Part shown: one piece after another, positions 1-8,330 of the stretch
Position numbering within the stretch: the stretch's first letter is position 1
Layout of the letters: every line of letters starts with the position of its first letter
Assembly: GCA_024278755.1 (NCBI GenBank)
Contig: JAJRSO010000042.1
Span: 1 to 64,000 of the forward strand
Origin: Calditrichota bacterium
Lineage (GTDB): Bacteria; Calditrichota; Calditrichia; Calditrichales; Calditrichaceae
Direction of reading: 5' to 3'
DNA: 64,000 nucleotides
Notes under the pieces: model-generated
Databases searched by the model: none
The model's input: the letters and a program-made list of their open reading frames with translations, nothing else
What the model was told of the DNA's origin: nothing
Made by a program: the position numbers and the translations under genes

Positions 1-70
1 GTTTGCTCTGCTCAATAAGCGATTTTATATCGCTAAATACTACCGTCTTCTCTATTTTATTTTCTTTCAT
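1..70 (-). CDS. N-terminus of probable DUF1016 (YhcG-type PDDEXK) nuclease, partial
   Basis: The frame starts at an ATG whose A is shared with the TGA stop of the upstream helicase gene, so the two are translationally coupled. It runs off the left edge after 23 codons. The visible peptide (MKENKIEKTVVF then SDIKSLIEQSK) resembles the N-terminal helix of DUF1016/YhcG proteins, which carry a PDDEXK nuclease domain and often sit in restriction and defence loci. Only the N-terminus is visible, so the family call is an inference from a short match; that a coupled gene starts here is much safer. Confidence 0.45.
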   Translation of the reverse strand, partial: MKENKIEKTVVFSDIKSLIEQSK

Positions 71-3000
71 CACTTAAATGATTCCGAGATAATTATTACA
101 GGTTTATTTACTTTCCCTTTTGTGCTTTTTTGTGTATCTGACAAATCTACATTATAGTTTTTCGCAATTTTATCCAGTTCAAAAATGCTACTGCTTAAGT
201 TTAGCTTTCGTTTTTGCAGTTTGGCAACATCCGATGGCAAGTTTGTATATTTTCCAATGTCAATCAGCACTACAATTTTTTGTATGTTCTCTTTTTGTTT
301 TTCTGTCAAAACCGGATGTTTGATAATTTCAGATAAGAATTTCTTTGCCCTTTGAGCCACTCCGCCTAAAGCTTCGGGGTCGGTTTGTGACTGAACCAGT
401 TTATGTTCAAGGGTTTCGAAATGCTCTACTGCCATTTTAACGTGCTCGTGGTGGCTGTCAATTAAATCAACTCTCTTTTCCTTTTGATTAGCTTCAAAAA
501 TACGGAATGCTTCAACCGGTGTAATTTCCTTTGTTTGGTAAGCATTATTAACCCAATAGAACTCAAATTTTTTATCGGTTTTTAAAAAAGCTGCCGTACC
601 GCCCTGTAATTCAGGTCTTTTAATTTTTTCCGTGCTTCTGCCTGTCCTTGATTTTAAAGGAATCTTTTTTATATCGTTAAACCATTTGCGGTTTTGTTTC
701 CTGAAATCCCTTAGAAAATGCAGGTATTTCAATCGCTCATCTTCTTCTTCCTTGTAAGTTCCGCTAAAGAGCTTTACTTCGTCCAATATTTCATCGGTTG
801 AAAAAACCTGATTGTCTTCTCCAAAAGCTGTATGGAATGCCTGTATTTTCATAAAGGCAGTTTTGTTGAGCTTTATTTGAGCGTCTCCCTGGGCAGAAGG
901 ATAAAATACGTAGTTGTAGATTTTAGAAGCTTTGGTCCCAATTCTGTTTACACGTCCAATCCGTTGCATTAGTTTGGTTGAGTTCCAGGGTGTGTCGTAG
1001 TGTATTACAACATTTGAGCGGTGCAGGTTAACGCCTTCTGCCAGCACTTCGGTTGTAATAATTATGTTGTAATCGTTCTTCTGTTCCTTTCCTTTTTCCT
1101 TTTCGTTTTCACTTGGATAATTGGCATCGAAATTTTCAACAATGGTTTCATATTTTGCTTTTCTGTTTTTAGCCGAAATAACAAGAACATCAGTTCTACC
1201 TTCATTTTTCAAAGCCCTGGCAAGATAGTCAACGGTATCTTTTGATTCGGAAAAAATAACCAGTTTACCTTCAAGATTTGTTTTCTTGTTCAGGAATTGC
1301 TTTTTAAGTTTTGCTATAAAGTTTTCCAGTTTTGGGTCATATTCGATATTATTCCAACTTTCAAGCAATTCTTTAAGCAAATTAGCATCTTTCTTTAAAT
1401 CGTCTAAGAATCCATCTTTGAAACTATTGGATTTGAAAGTATGGTTTTTAGGATTTTCTTCTGCAAGTCGTTCAATCTCTTTTTCTATTTCTTCTTCTGA
1501 CCAGCCTTTATCCAAGAGTTTATTTACATCCGTATCAGGAGCAATAAAAACTTTGTCATTTTCAAACATTTCAATCATTCTGTCAGTAGCAATCTTGAAA
1601 GAACTAAGCGACTTTTTAAAAGCATAAAAGCTACTTTCCAGTCTTTTAATCAATTGGATTTTCATAATAAAAGCCAGAGACTTGGAAACCAATTCTGCTT
1701 TTTCATAATATTTATTCTGAATCTCCGGTTTTAATCCCGAAATTGCTTGATATCTTGAATAATTCAAAATATCGTTTAATGTAATTCCTAATTTTGCTGC
1801 AACTTCTAATTCCTTTTTTCTTATTTCTTCTTTTTCACTAAATCCGGCTAAATAAACTGTTGTCTTCAAAAAAAGTTCATTTAACTTTTCGTCCATTACA
1901 TATTCCACTTTTTTGGGCGGTTCAACTTTCGGAAATATAATTCCTTGTTCTGCCAAATCGGTTTTATAATCGGGGATATTTTCTAAATCCGCTCTTGTCC
2001 TTCTTACGGTAATTGGTTCAATTACATTCTTCCTTATTTTACCGTAAATTTCACGCAACTTATTTACATCAAGTTCATCAAACCTTTTCAGATTTTTGTA
2101 TTGTTCCATTAAAGGACTAAAGAAAGAAGTCAGATTTGTTATTGGCAAAGTTGATTGTCTTGCATCCTGGAACATTTGTATTTGATAAAAGATATCATCA
2201 GGTTTGTTATTTAAAGGTGTTGCCGAAACGAGAATAACTTTTTTCTGTATTCCTTCTATCAATCCTTTATTTGCTCTTGGACTTTTGCATATCAATTGCA
2301 GGTTTTGAAAAACTCCTGTTTTATGGTTTCTGTATTTATGAGCCTCATCAACAATAATCAGGTCGTATTCTTCTTTGTTCCAATAATCTTCATGGCCTTC
2401 AAGTATCCGTTCTAATCTTCTATTGGTAATAAACTTTGTGTATTTGTCAATTTTGAAATCTTTGAAAGTATTTTTCCAATTTTTCTCTATTGCGGGCGGG
2501 AAAACCACCAGAATTTTTGTGTAATCCCTACCATTTTGCAAAAGGAATTTCTTTGCCACCATTGCAGCCACAACAGTCTTTCCCAAACCAACAACATCGG
2601 CAAGTATAAATCCGTTGTGCTTTTGTAGCATATTGAATCCTTCATTTACAGCATCAACCTGATACGACAGTTTTTTGAAATTTGAAGGTAAATCCCCCAT
2701 TGAATCGGGGTCGTAATCAATATTTTTCCCAAAATACTCTAAAAGTAATTTTATGTATAATTCAAATGGGCTTACTTCATCATTTAAGTAGGTTTTCTTT
2801 TTTACATTTTGAATATCAACAGGAAGAATATCAACAGATTCCGACCATAATTTTTCAAATTCTTCGGTTGCAAATTTTACATCAGGATAATCATTGAGCA
2901 ATACGTTAAATTCGTAATTATATAAATCTCCTGCACCAAGTCCGGCATCAGTTAAGTTTGAAGAGCCTGTAATTACGCTTGCCGGAGTGTGTTCGTTAAA

Positions 3001-3429
3001 GGGTTCAGGACGCAGAATATAAACTTTGGCGTGTATCTTTTTTTCAGGATGTGCTTTTAACAGAATCTTTTTTTCAACTAAATCATCAATGAATTGAAGA
3101 ATTCCGTTTTCTGTTTTCCTGTCATAGTTTGCTTCTTCAATGTCGTCTTGTATTTGTTTAATAAAATCTGCTTTGGTTTTTTCGTGATTTTTAAAAAATT
3201 CAAGTCCTGATTTTTGAGCTTCGGCAAGCATCTTGTCAACATTGATTCCAACAAGTATTCTAATCTTTGGCACTTTGTCTAAAAACGGTCTAATTCTAAA
3301 ATAACCAGATGCCCGAAAATAACCAACTAACGCGTCAAAAAATTGAATATTAGGATTGTATGTAAAAACTCCTTCAAATTTGTTAAGTAAAGTATTCTCT
3401 TCGTTGTTGGTAAAAAACTTTGTTGACAT
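70..3429 (-). CDS. PLD-like nuclease / SNF2-family helicase fusion
   Basis: A 1119-residue protein. Near the N-terminus is a single phospholipase D-type HxK site (KIHAKVY near residue 131, then GSSNLTD near 155). A complete superfamily 2 SNF2-type ATPase follows: Walker A in GLGKT near 280, VDEAH near 360, SATPLNN near 400, and a C-terminal helicase lobe with TEVLAEGVN and QRIGRVNRIG. PLD plus SNF2 fusions are typical of phage-defence or restriction loci, where the helicase translocates on DNA and the PLD domain may cut it. The next gene downstream looks like a DUF1016 nuclease. Codon use is visibly more AT-rich than in the housekeeping genes to the right, which suggests horizontal acquisition. 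The exact defence type cannot be named from this window. Confidence 0.85.
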   Translation of the reverse strand: MSTKFFTNNEENTLLNKFEGVFTYNPNIQFFDALVGYFRASGYFRIRPFLDKVPKIRILVGINVDKMLAEAQKSGLEFFKNHEKTKADFIKQIQDDIEEANYDRKTENGILQFIDDLVEKKILLKAHPEKKIHAKVYILRPEPFNEHTPASVITGSSNLTDAGLGAGDLYNYEFNVLLNDYPDVKFATEEFEKLWSESVDILPVDIQNVKKKTYLNDEVSPFELYIKLLLEYFGKNIDYDPDSMGDLPSNFKKLSYQVDAVNEGFNMLQKHNGFILADVVGLGKTVVAAMVAKKFLLQNGRDYTKILVVFPPAIEKNWKNTFKDFKIDKYTKFITNRRLERILEGHEDYWNKEEYDLIIVDEAHKYRNHKTGVFQNLQLICKSPRANKGLIEGIQKKVILVSATPLNNKPDDIFYQIQMFQDARQSTLPITNLTSFFSPLMEQYKNLKRFDELDVNKLREIYGKIRKNVIEPITVRRTRADLENIPDYKTDLAEQGIIFPKVEPPKKVEYVMDEKLNELFLKTTVYLAGFSEKEEIRKKELEVAAKLGITLNDILNYSRYQAISGLKPEIQNKYYEKAELVSKSLAFIMKIQLIKRLESSFYAFKKSLSSFKIATDRMIEMFENDKVFIAPDTDVNKLLDKGWSEEEIEKEIERLAEENPKNHTFKSNSFKDGFLDDLKKDANLLKELLESWNNIEYDPKLENFIAKLKKQFLNKKTNLEGKLVIFSESKDTVDYLARALKNEGRTDVLVISAKNRKAKYETIVENFDANYPSENEKEKGKEQKNDYNIIITTEVLAEGVNLHRSNVVIHYDTPWNSTKLMQRIGRVNRIGTKASKIYNYVFYPSAQGDAQIKLNKTAFMKIQAFHTAFGEDNQVFSTDEILDEVKLFSGTYKEEEDERLKYLHFLRDFRKQNRKWFNDIKKIPLKSRTGRSTEKIKRPELQGGTAAFLKTDKKFEFYWVNNAYQTKEITPVEAFRIFEANQKEKRVDLIDSHHEHVKMAVEHFETLEHKLVQSQTDPEALGGVAQRAKKFLSEIIKHPVLTEKQKENIQKIVVLIDIGKYTNLPSDVAKLQKRKLNLSSSIFELDKIAKNYNVDLSDTQKSTKGKVNKPVIIISESFK

Positions 3430-3935
3430 CTGTTATTCTTTCAATTTATTAATGGATATTTCGTTGTTACTGCGGGCTGGCAAGATTGCACTCTTGCCGA
3501 TTTTTCTTCGGGATGTGCGCAATGTACTTTGGCGTCCCAAATTGTCCCGAAGGGCAAAAGCGGGTTGGCAAAAACAAAATTTTTCCTGTCAGTCCATTTT
3601 TCAATTATATGTTTTAATTCTCGTTTCACTATTTTCAATTTTCGCACTCGGTTCATTTTTTAGCCTTGCAGGGAAAATCGCACTACAACGATCGTTTTTT
3701 AGAATCTATATTGAACGCCCTCGCGTTAAGTCGTGAAATTTAAGGTGCTTATGGTACTCACTAATAAACAACCCCGTCACAAGTTAAAAATACCGATTTA
3801 ACGGCGCAACGGAGTATCCGGCAGAACTTGAATCTTTATCAGGCCCCAAGGGTTGGGGAATAAAAGCCATCTGACTGGGATTTAAAAACAAAACAGTCCG
3901 CTTCCCTTTATTTCAAGAACCGAAACCAGGTTTAC
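3430..3935. other. Intergenic segment at the edge of the accessory region
   Basis: About 500 bases with no convincing gene. A 71-codon minus-strand frame at 3441-3656 has low-complexity, family-less sequence and is probably fortuitous. A perfect hairpin, GGCAAGA / TCTTGCC with a six-base loop, lies at 3479-3498 and is followed by a T-rich run. A dispersed repeat copy occupies the right part (3795-3859). The segment separates the AT-rich helicase locus from the more GC-balanced operon on the right, so it may be the junction of an acquired segment. Confidence 0.5.
3795..3859. repeat. Dispersed intergenic repeat family 1, copy A
   Basis: About 65 bases matching 54104-54168 in the same orientation. 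The shared core is CAACGGAGTATCCGG, then CTTGAATCTTTA, then CCCAAGGG. The copy ends in a palindrome, CCCCAA-GGG-TTGGGG (about 3844-3858), which could form a hairpin; the other copy keeps a shorter version. Both copies sit in non-coding DNA. Function unknown. Confidence 0.75.
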
Positions 3936-4988
3936 TTAATCGGCATTCTTAATACGGATATGGTTGGAAAAAATCCAGGCTTTTCCGTTTTTCCGTATTT
4001 CTACCCTGTAAATTCCCGGTTCCGTTATTCTAAATTTTATTCCGTCGCCTTCTTTTCGCCCCACTTCATGTCCGTTAAAAATTAACCTTGTTTCTGCTTT
4101 TACAGGATTTTCAACAAATACATTCGCCTCATTCTTTAAAACAAGCGTTCCGCCCATCTCTGCTCTGTCCGAATCGTTTTCCGCCCAAAAACGAAAAGCG
4201 GAGGCGTTGCCGAGATAACTGTGTGAAACAAAACAATGAGCTTCACGAATAGCGCCGAACACCATTTGCAACGCTTTTTTATAGTCCTCTTTCGGAAGTT
4301 TCTGCGATGTCAGAATATGCGTGCGAATCGTACGGAATGAGACTTTATAGCGAAAAATCCGCACTGAAAACATGCCTAGCATTCGGTGAATATGCCCATG
4401 TGCATCCACCCCTCCGACGCCGGCGATTTTTCGTTTCATGTTTCCCTCGTCCCATCGCGCCAGGGTCTCTTTTTTGGGTGAAACAATGGAACGTCTCGGA
4501 TGCATAGCCCGCCAAAATTTATTAAAATGCGTAAGGCCTTCCATCCATTCAGACATCTGGTTCCAGATTTCTATCCCGTCGTAACAATCCGAATTCCACA
4601 GAGTCCAGGGATAAGGCGGATAGGCCTCAATATGTGTACGCGATTCATCCGGATGCGCAATGATTCCGAAACCGCCCTGATTACGCACCTGACATACATA
4701 ATCGGCTGCGGGAACTCGATGATTAACCGGCCTATCAATATTAAAAGCAAGATAGTGGTTTTTATCATCCTTGTCATTCAGTTCACTGCCGATACCCACC
4801 AGCACATTATCGTACCAGCCTTCCAGTCCGTCCAGTTTTGGCTGGAGGGTATTATGGTCGCTCATAAGCAAAAAATCGGCTTTTAGCTCGTTGGCGATGG
4901 CGGCAATTTCCGGAATGGATTTCTGGCCGTCGCTGTATGTCGAATGCACATGGATAATGCCGCTATAATGAAAGCGTTTCGCTGGCAT
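3936..4988 (-). CDS. PHP-domain metal-dependent phosphoesterase
   Basis: A 350-residue protein with the four PHP metal-binding motifs: HVHSTYSDG (13-21), SDHN (43-46), GSE (67-69) plus HPDE (112-115), and VDAHGH (194-199). PHP proteins hydrolyse phosphoester bonds with a multinuclear metal centre; the substrate here is unknown. Residues from about 275 to the end look like a beta-rich C-terminal domain often attached to stand-alone PHP proteins. There is no signal peptide, so it is probably cytoplasmic. The ATG lies two bases after the stop of the YfiM-like gene, making this the last gene of the ridA operon. Confidence 0.85.
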   Translation of the reverse strand: MPAKRFHYSGIIHVHSTYSDGQKSIPEIAAIANELKADFLLMSDHNTLQPKLDGLEGWYDNVLVGIGSELNDKDDKNHYLAFNIDRPVNHRVPAADYVCQVRNQGGFGIIAHPDESRTHIEAYPPYPWTLWNSDCYDGIEIWNQMSEWMEGLTHFNKFWRAMHPRRSIVSPKKETLARWDEGNMKRKIAGVGGVDAHGHIHRMLGMFSVRIFRYKVSFRTIRTHILTSQKLPKEDYKKALQMVFGAIREAHCFVSHSYLGNASAFRFWAENDSDRAEMGGTLVLKNEANVFVENPVKAETRLIFNGHEVGRKEGDGIKFRITEPGIYRVEIRKNGKAWIFSNHIRIKNAD

Positions 4989-4990
4989 AG

Positions 4991-5368
4991 TTAATCCCGA
5001 CTTACTAAAAACGCACCGATACAGGCGCCGATAAGATTGGCGGTTAAATCTTTATATGAAAAACGATTATCCGGTTTGGAGTCGTCCCAAATTTCTTTTA
5101 CGGCGCCCAGGGCAAAGGTAAATCCAAACCCAAACCGTAGCGCTTTATTTTGGGAAAAACCGACGCGCCGACGTAAATGTATACTGAGCGCACTCATAAA
5201 CATCATACTCCCGGTAACATGCAATGCTTTATCCAGCGCCAGCCAATGGTCCGTTTTTTGTTCAGTTGACGTATGCAATGTATCCGACGACAGACTAAAA
5301 CCTCCGGCTAACACCGGTACGGAGGGAAAAAACAAGGCCGTAAATAGTAATATTTTAAAAACGGACAT
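4991..5368 (-). CDS. YfiM/DUF2279-like envelope protein
   Basis: About 125 residues. It starts with a hydrophobic signal segment (MSVFKILLFTALFFPSVPV) and contains the DUF2279/YfiM pattern: DKALHVTGSMMFM, then a second hydrophobic stretch, KEIWDD, and FSYKDLTANLIGA. The role of this small membrane-associated family is not known. I prefer the ATG at 5368 because GGAG stands a few bases upstream; a start at 5401 in the same frame would overlap the previous gene by 47 bases. With the chosen start the overlap is 14 bases, which suggests coupling with the DUF5683 gene. Confidence 0.7.
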   Translation of the reverse strand: MSVFKILLFTALFFPSVPVLAGGFSLSSDTLHTSTEQKTDHWLALDKALHVTGSMMFMSALSIHLRRRVGFSQNKALRFGFGFTFALGAVKEIWDDSKPDNRFSYKDLTANLIGACIGAFLVSRD

Positions 5369-6098
5369 AGAACTCCAGAGCCAATTTATCCCTGCCGACA
5401 AAGGGCATTACGGTCAGTTTTATGGCTTTGTCAAATTGATACAGGTAAGCGCCCGCATAGGAATCGGCCAGGGTCATCAAATAGGCAATACCAAAATACC
5501 AGCTATAGCGGGAACGTTCTTCCCGCAGCGCCGAACCGCCTTCGCTTTGATAAGCCAGGTCGGCTTCCCTGATTTTATAAATTAAATAGGCGTCGGTTAA
5601 GAAATAGCCGGCCGCCTTCCAGTAAGAGCCGTTATAAATCTGTCCCCAGCCCGGTAACATAGCCGAACGGGAAACAGCGCCCCAGGGCGATTTAAGCGGT
5701 TTATCATCCAGTAAACCGCCCTGCCAGCCGGGATTGTCGCTATGCGTTGCGGCGTCCAGTACATTTAGTCCGTGTAAAAAAAGAGCGGCATATAAATTAA
5801 TTTTAAACATCTTTTCGTGCTGTGCCGAGGTATACTTTTTATAATGGTAATAATGAAAAGCGCTTCGGTAATAATACAGAGACGATGAAAAATAAAAAAA
5901 CAGCGATGTGGAGAGTCGCTCCTGATTGACCTGCCCCCACCCGGGTACAAACAGCGATTTAATTACCTCTGTTTTATTAACAAGGTGTACGACCGTATCT
6001 TTTTTCATTATCTCCTGTGCCTCTGATTTTAACGGAATAAAACAGAGCAACAGAATAAATCCGGATACGGCGATACGATGTTTTTTAATGGTTAACAA
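5355..6098 (-). CDS. DUF5683-family envelope protein
   Basis: A 247-residue protein with an N-terminal signal segment followed by two copies of a LFVPGWGQ / AMLPGWGQIYNG motif, the hallmark of DUF5683 proteins common in Bacteroidota and relatives. Hydrophobic helices near residues 60-75, 105-120 and 165-180 suggest membrane association. Function is unknown; the family is often near cell-envelope genes. The likely start is a TTG overlapping the lipid-kinase stop by seven bases; no ATG is well placed. It lies between the DagK-like and YfiM-like genes and probably shares their transcript. Confidence 0.75.
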   Translation of the reverse strand: MLTIKKHRIAVSGFILLLCFIPLKSEAQEIMKKDTVVHLVNKTEVIKSLFVPGWGQVNQERLSTSLFFYFSSSLYYYRSAFHYYHYKKYTSAQHEKMFKINLYAALFLHGLNVLDAATHSDNPGWQGGLLDDKPLKSPWGAVSRSAMLPGWGQIYNGSYWKAAGYFLTDAYLIYKIREADLAYQSEGGSALREERSRYSWYFGIAYLMTLADSYAGAYLYQFDKAIKLTVMPFVGRDKLALEFYVRF

Positions 6099-6970
6099 AT
6101 TAATTCTATGCTTTTAGGTAAAATTTTGATATCTAATTCTTTCATATTCAATGAGAGCAGTTCTCCGTCGGCATGGACGGCAAAACCTTTTTCCGAGCGA
6201 ATGCTTATCTGTTTCGTCCGTACCATTTCTACGCGGGGGTCTTCTTTATGTTTCCCGCTGTATACTTTTATTAAATTCTTAATTATAGAACGTTTAGGCA
6301 TATTCTGAATCAGACACAGGTCCAGCAGGCCGTCATCTATTTGGGCGTCCGGCGTCAGATAAAATCCTCCGCCCAGCGATACACCGTTGGCAACGGTTAT
6401 CAAAAAATAGTTTTTTTGATAGGTGGCGCCATTAAAGGAAAGCTCCACTTCCTGTGGTTTAAAATTTATAAGTGTGTGCAAAACAGCATATAAATAAATG
6501 GCATTCCCTCGTAAGCGGGTCACCTGATTGCCCGTATGCACGGCCCAGGCGTCAAATCCTACCCCAACGCCATTATGATAAATCCGATTGTTCACTTTTG
6601 CCAGGTCAATCATTCTTCGTTTATTGCGCAGAAGAAGCGCCAGTGATTTTTCCATATCCACAGGAATGGATACCGCACGCACGAAATCATTGCCGCTGCC
6701 CACCGGCAAAATCCCCACGGCCGCCTGCGATCCGACTACTCCGTTCAGGATTTCCTGAAATGTGCCGTCGCCGCCTACGGTAACGATAACCGCAAAATCT
6801 TTGGCAGCCTTTGCGGCTAAATCCTGCGCATGCATCGGTTTATCGGTATACACAAGCTGATAATCGAGTTTCAGGGGGGAAAGCATTTCTTCCAGCCTTC
6901 GGCCGAAGGCTTTTCCCTTCCCTCTACCGGAAGCCGGATTTACAATAAAAAAATAATTCAACGCGGTCAC
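6092..6970 (-). CDS. Diacylglycerol/lipid kinase family protein
   Basis: About 292 residues of the DagK/YegS/sphingosine-kinase fold. The nucleotide-binding site is visible as VNPASGRGKG near the N-terminus and VGGDGTFQEILNG, followed by LPVGSGNDFVRA. These enzymes phosphorylate diacylglycerol or similar lipids with ATP and feed phospholipid recycling. The start is uncertain. A GTG at 6970 avoids overlap with ridA; a TTG at 6997 overlaps it by 22 bases; a TTG at 6961 is also possible. It is cotranscribed with ridA upstream and the DUF5683 gene downstream. Confidence 0.85.
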   Translation of the reverse strand: MTALNYFFIVNPASGRGKGKAFGRRLEEMLSPLKLDYQLVYTDKPMHAQDLAAKAAKDFAVIVTVGGDGTFQEILNGVVGSQAAVGILPVGSGNDFVRAVSIPVDMEKSLALLLRNKRRMIDLAKVNNRIYHNGVGVGFDAWAVHTGNQVTRLRGNAIYLYAVLHTLINFKPQEVELSFNGATYQKNYFLITVANGVSLGGGFYLTPDAQIDDGLLDLCLIQNMPKRSIIKNLIKVYSGKHKEDPRVEMVRTKQISIRSEKGFAVHADGELLSLNMKELDIKILPKSIELIC

Positions 6971-6975
6971 GCCGG

Positions 6976-7359
6976 CTACCGCTTTATCGCGATGCAATCA
7001 ATTTCAACCAGCACATTTTTTGGTAAACGGCTTACTTCAACGGTCGACCGGGCAGGAAGTCCTTCTCCGAAAAATTCGGCATACACTTCGTTAACAGTGC
7101 CGAAATCATGCATATCTTTCAGGAAGATAGTCGTTTTAATCACATTATTCAGCCCGCTTCCGGCAGATTCTAACACCGCTTTCAGATTTTGAATCACTAA
7201 ACGTGTTTGTTCGGCAGCGCTTCCGGAAAGCAGTTGTCCCGTCTCCGGGTTAATTGCAATTTGCCCGGAAGTAAAAATAAATCCGTTTGCCTCAACCGCT
7301 TGCGAATATGGCCCAATCGGTTCGGGCGCCTCTTTGGTATAAACACTGTTCTGCCGCAT
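6976..7359 (-). CDS. ridA: RidA/YjgF/UK114 enamine/imine deaminase
   Basis: A 127-residue protein with the family sequence from end to end: IGPYSQAVEANGFIFTSGQI near the N-terminus, the central NLKAVLESAGSGLNNVIKTTIFL, and ARSTVEVSRLPKNVLVEIDCIA. RidA hydrolyses reactive 2-aminoacrylate and related enamines produced by PLP enzymes, protecting other enzymes. The length is typical. A strong AAGGAAGGAAAAGG ribosome-binding region precedes the ATG. It is the first gene of the operon running down to the PHP gene; the promoter must lie in the intergenic region towards dnaA. Confidence 0.93.
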   Translation of the reverse strand: MRQNSVYTKEAPEPIGPYSQAVEANGFIFTSGQIAINPETGQLLSGSAAEQTRLVIQNLKAVLESAGSGLNNVIKTTIFLKDMHDFGTVNEVYAEFFGEGLPARSTVEVSRLPKNVLVEIDCIAIKR

Positions 7360-7480
7360 CCTTTTCCTTCCTTTTTATAAAAGATGAAAATTAGTACAGC
7401 GTTATTTTAATGTCAAGTAAGCATCCGTGAATCGTGGAACAGTTTCGATACTCTTTTTTAGTATATTTGTCTTAAATATA

Positions 7481-7603
7481 TGAGTTCACTATAAAAACCA
7501 CGAATTCCACGCATTTACACGAATCTATTCAATGTAATTTCAATAAAAACAATCCGTGTCTTTCTGTGGCAATCAGTGGCTATGCCATTTTAGACTGGAC
7601 TCA
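7481..7603. mobile_element. MITE-like palindromic element, copy 1 (123 bp)
   Basis: It begins TGAGTTCACTATA and ends TAGACTGGACTCA; the ends are imperfect inverted repeats (10 of 13 positions). The interior is also an imperfect palindrome built on CCAC / ACACG and CGTGT / GTGG blocks. TATA flanks it on both sides (7477-7480 and 7604-7607), consistent with a 4-bp target duplication. A second copy at 46511-46623 is nearly identical apart from a 10-bp deletion. No transposase is encoded, so movement would need one supplied elsewhere. Confidence 0.7.
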
Positions 7604-7825
7604 TATATAAAAAACGGTGCATCCTTTTATAACGTATCTTCCCGGCAATTTCTTTTTTAGTCGTATGAACGCTTATTTTCAATGATTAAACCACCGCTCG
7701 GTTTATTCTTTTGTTTGTTTAAATTTATCCATGTTTATCTGTGCGTTTTCACGGCTAAGATTCCTTTTTAAAATATCCTGTGCAAGAAAAGTGCAGAATA
7801 AAAAAAGATGCCAAGAACGAAATAA

Positions 7826-7934
7826 ACGCAAAAAAAATACGAAAAGAAAACGAGTAAGAGTATGCGCCCTGTTCTGAACTTTTTCCGGCGAAACATTGCC
7901 TGTTCTGTAGTTTAAATAGAAGCAGTATCAGTCG
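7826..7934. repeat. Dispersed intergenic repeat family 2, copy A
   Basis: Matches 60756-60857 in the same orientation. Shared blocks are CGCAAA, then AAAATACGAAA, GAAAACGA, a TTTTTC(C/T)GGCGAA block, and CAGTTTAAATAGAA / TAGTTTAAATAGAA near the end. The copies differ by scattered substitutions and small indels, so they are old. Non-coding; function unknown. Confidence 0.6.
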
Positions 7935-8102
7935 TCCCTTTTTTCTTTTTTTTCATTTTCATTTTCCCTATTTTCATTTTTACTCACACGATTCGACAAA
8001 ATATCATTTTTTTTAAAACAGATAAAAAAAGTAAAATATTTTTCTGCTTTACTTGCATTTAACGGAAACAATATTGAACTTGAATTAACGACGAAATACA
8101 AT

Positions 8103-8306
8103 TGTGGACAAACTGTGGATAACAGCGATCTATTCACATACCGTACTACCCCGGAAGAATTTGCCCGCTTGACAAATCCCGGGAAAAGGATCACAACTCC
8201 TTAAATAACAATTAATTAGATCTTAAATATTAACCTTTCGGATAGCGTTGATATTATATGTAAGTCTATTTTTTTATTGAAGTTAATCATTATATTTTGT
8301 GGATAA
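8103..8306. promoter_or_regulatory. DnaA-box cluster upstream of dnaA (candidate oriC or autoregulatory site)
   Basis: Three 9-mers match the DnaA box TTATCCACA in the same orientation. TGTGGATAA occurs exactly at 8114-8122 and 8298-8306, and TGTGGACAA (one mismatch) at 8103-8111, directly next to the first. The surrounding DNA is very AT-rich, as expected for an unwinding element. The last box ends 24 bases before the dnaA ATG. Many bacteria have oriC next to dnaA and use these boxes to repress dnaA. The number of boxes is modest, so this may be only an autoregulatory region. Confidence 0.55.
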
Positions 8307-8330
8307 ACATCTACCTGTTAAGGAATTTTA

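Larger units (their letters stand above)
7360..8330. other. Long intergenic region between ridA and dnaA
   Basis: About 970 AT-rich bases between divergent genes. It holds a MITE-like element (7481-7603), a relic sharing its end with repeats at 50856 and 58079 (about 7741-7790), a copy of repeat family 2 (7826-7934), and the DnaA-box region (8103-8306). An 88-codon minus-strand frame at 7928-8194 crosses two DnaA boxes, has low-complexity Lys/Asn/Glu-rich sequence at its end and is rejected as a gene. Confidence 0.7.

Noticed and set aside
3441-3656. 71-codon frame beside the helicase gene
   Set aside because: Composition and lack of homology, plus a hairpin inside it, suggest an intergenic relic.
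7928-8194. 88-codon minus-strand frame upstream of dnaA
   Set aside because: It overlaps two DnaA boxes, lacks a family likeness and ends in a low-complexity Lys/Asn/Glu tail; more likely non-coding origin DNA.
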